From Balneolaceae bacterium (GTDB taxonomy: Bacteria > Bacteroidota > Rhodothermia > Balneolales > Balneolaceae): 10,878 nt of DNA. This document shows positions 9,442-10,878 of the stretch, piece by piece. Under the pieces are notes generated by a model, which saw only the letters and a program-made list of their open reading frames with translations, was not told the origin of the DNA and made no database searches. The DNA is taken from assembly GCA_007118525.1 (NCBI GenBank), contig SKRK01000207.1, positions 1 through 10,878 of the forward strand, written 5' to 3'. How positions within the stretch are numbered: position 1 is the stretch's first letter; every line of letters starts with the position of its first letter. Made by a program: the position numbers and the translations under genes.

Positions 9442-9510
9442 TTAACCGCAGAGCCGCGAAGAACGCAGAGTTATAAGTATTCTCTGCGCTCCTTGTGCCT
9501 TTGCGGTGAA
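9442..9510. repeat. Dispersed-type imperfect inverted repeat with CGCAGAG units between rsmB and valS
   Basis: Left arm 9442-9470 and right arm 9482-9510, 29 bases each, pair at 22 of 29 positions around an 11-base A/T-rich loop. The left arm is built of three degenerate units (CCGCAGAG, CCGCGAAG, ACGCAGAG). This pattern resembles the widespread intergenic repeats with CCGCAGAG-type arms seen in many genomes, including Bacteroidota, whose mistaken translation gives peptides such as the LRSSRLCG read here on the minus strand. It starts 4 bp after the rsmB stop and ends 12 bp before the valS ATG, filling most of the gap. It may be a transcript-stabilising hairpin or a mobile repeat; it lacks a U tract, so it is not a classic terminator. 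Confidence 0.75.
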
Positions 9511-9522
9511 ACCTATCGATGC

Positions 9523-10878
9523 ATGAGCAAGATTAAGGACATCCCAAAACAGTATAACCCTTCTACAACTGAAGAGAAATGGTACTCTTACTGGGAAGAG
9601 AACGGCTATTTCAACTCTCAACCCGACGAGAGAGAATCCTTCACGGTTGTGATACCTCCCCCCAATGTGACCGGTGTTCTGCACATGGGCCACATGCTCA
9701 ACAATACCATTCAGGATGTGCTTGTACGAAGGGCTCGTATGCTGGGCAAAAATGCCTGCTGGGTGCCAGGTACCGATCATGCTTCAATTGCAACTGAAGC
9801 AAAAGTAGTGCAAAAACTCCGTAAGGAGGGGATTAAAAAGAGTGACCTCTCCAGAGATGAATTTTTAAAACACGCCTGGAACTGGACTGATGAGCACGGT
9901 GGCATTATTCTGCAGCAGCTCAAGAAGCTGGGAGCCTCCTGCGACTGGCAGCGCACACGATTCACCCTTGAGGATGAACTTTATGAAACGGTGATCGACT
10001 GCTTTATTGAGCTGTACAATCGGGGTATGATCTACCGCGGGCTGCGGATGGTGAACTGGGATCCCGCCGCTCAAACTGCACTGAGTGATGAAGAGGTGAT
10101 CCACAAAGAGGTTCAATCGAAATTTTACCATGTTCGGTATCCGATTAAAGATTCGGATGAGTATGTAACCATCGCCACCACACGCCCTGAAACCATTTTG
10201 GCCGATACAGCCGTTTGTGTAAACCCCGATGATGAACGCTTCAAACACCTGGTTGGAAAAACTGCCATCATTCCGTTGGTAAACCGGGAAGTGCCGGTGA
10301 TTGCCGATGAGTATGTGGATCCGGAGTTCGGAACCGGTTGCCTCAAGATTACCCCGGCTCACGATCCGAATGACTATGAACTGGGAATCAAGCACGGTCT
10401 AGAAGTGATCGATATCCTGAATGCCGATGGCACGATGGCGAAAGAGGCCAAATTCTATATTGGTGAAGACCGCTTCAAAGCGCGCAAGCTGATTGCTAAA
10501 GAGCTGGAAGAGCTGAGACTGCTTATGAAAGTTGAGGAGATGTCGAACAAGGTCGGGTATTCCGAGCGTACCGATGTGGTGATTGAGCCCCGCCTCTCCC
10601 TGCAGTGGTTCATGAAGATGGACGAAATCAGCAAGCCGGCTCTTGAAAATGTGATGAACGACAATGTTCAGTTCCACCCGGCCAAGTTCAAGAACAGCTA
10701 TAGAAACTGGATGGAGAACATCCGCGACTGGTGTATTTCCCGGCAGCTTTGGTGGGGGCACCGAATCCCGGCATGGTACTATGGGGATGGAGAAGAGGAA
10801 TTTGTGATCGCCAGAACCGCAGATGAAGCGCTCGAAAAAGCGAAAGAAAAATCGGATAACAGCAGTCTGGCTGCCAAA
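9523..10878 (+). CDS. valS: Valyl-tRNA synthetase (3' part missing)
   Basis: The frame is open from the ATG at 9523 to the right edge, giving 452 codons, about half of a normal ValRS. It is a cytoplasmic class I synthetase that charges tRNA-Val. The HIGH motif appears as HMGH at 54-57 inside [13 protein letters not shown], followed by [17 protein letters not shown]. The CP1 editing domain, which removes mischarged threonine, spans roughly 190-350 and contains [16 protein letters not shown] (216-231) and [16 protein letters not shown] (270-285). The catalytic fold resumes with [19 protein letters not shown] (401-419). The KMSKS loop and anticodon-binding domain lie beyond the edge. An ATG at 9519 is out of frame and hits a stop, so 9523 is the start. 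There is no Shine-Dalgarno; the inverted repeat ends 12 bp upstream. It may be cotranscribed with rsmB. Confidence 0.96.
   Translation, partial: MSKIKDIPKQYNPSTTEEKWYSYWEENGYFNSQPDERESFTVVIPPPNVTGVLHMGHMLNNTIQDVLVRRARMLGKNACWVPGTDHASIATEAKVVQKLRKEGIKKSDLSRDEFLKHAWNWTDEHGGIILQQLKKLGASCDWQRTRFTLEDELYETVIDCFIELYNRGMIYRGLRMVNWDPAAQTALSDEEVIHKEVQSKFYHVRYPIKDSDEYVTIATTRPETILADTAVCVNPDDERFKHLVGKTAIIPLVNREVPVIADEYVDPEFGTGCLKITPAHDPNDYELGIKHGLEVIDILNADGTMAKEAKFYIGEDRFKARKLIAKELEELRLLMKVEEMSNKVGYSERTDVVIEPRLSLQWFMKMDEISKPALENVMNDNVQFHPAKFKNSYRNWMENIRDWCISRQLWWGHRIPAWYYGDGEEEFVIARTADEALEKAKEKSDNSSLAAK

Noticed and set aside
9442..9780. Minus-strand ORF of 112 codons
   Set aside because: It runs antisense to valS, and its C-terminal end is a translation of the CGCAGAG-type inverted repeat (LRSSRLCG), a common false gene pattern.
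9865..10395. Minus-strand ORF of 176 codons
   Set aside because: It is antisense to the well-supported valS editing domain and shows no recognisable motif.

Overview
This looks like an ordinary chromosomal segment, roughly 45% GC by eye, from a bacterium of the Bacteroidota/Balneolota/Chlorobiota (FCB) group. Four things point there. The ATP synthase genes atpD and atpC stand alone as a pair, away from the rest of the atp genes. AtpD carries a lineage-type insertion of about 27 residues. There is a large lipoprotein zinc protease of the DUF5117/DUF5118/DUF4953 type. Most starts lack a Shine-Dalgarno sequence, and one candidate promoter matches the Bacteroidota -7 box. A halophilic or marine Balneolales-type organism would fit, but that is inference.

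Layout, left to right. Positions 1-944 (minus) hold the N-terminal 314 residues of a membrane sensor protein: periplasmic sensor domain, second membrane helix, then the start of a PAS domain; its output domain is outside the window. Positions 945-1319 are non-coding and end in a strong palindromic terminator. Positions 1320-3887 (minus) encode the 855-residue zinc metalloprotease lipoprotein. Positions 3888-4167 are non-coding with palindromic, REP-like structures. Positions 4168-6064 (minus) are atpD-atpC, 13 bp apart. Positions 6065-6264 are the atp leader. Positions 6265-7893 (minus) encode a Na+/phosphate cotransporter with a PhoU-like tail. Positions 7894-8052 are a divergent promoter region. 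On the plus strand follow rsmB (8053-9438), a 69-bp imperfect inverted repeat of a dispersed type, and valS (9523 to the right edge, truncated).

The genes are mostly housekeeping: energy generation (F1 beta and epsilon), 16S rRNA methylation, valyl-tRNA charging and phosphate transport, with one sensory protein and one exported protease. Apart from atpDC, nothing ties them into one pathway. I found no CRISPR array, tRNA, rRNA, transposase, phage gene or defence cassette, and no convincing new system. The items most worth a second look are the intergenic palindromes and the repeat abutting valS.
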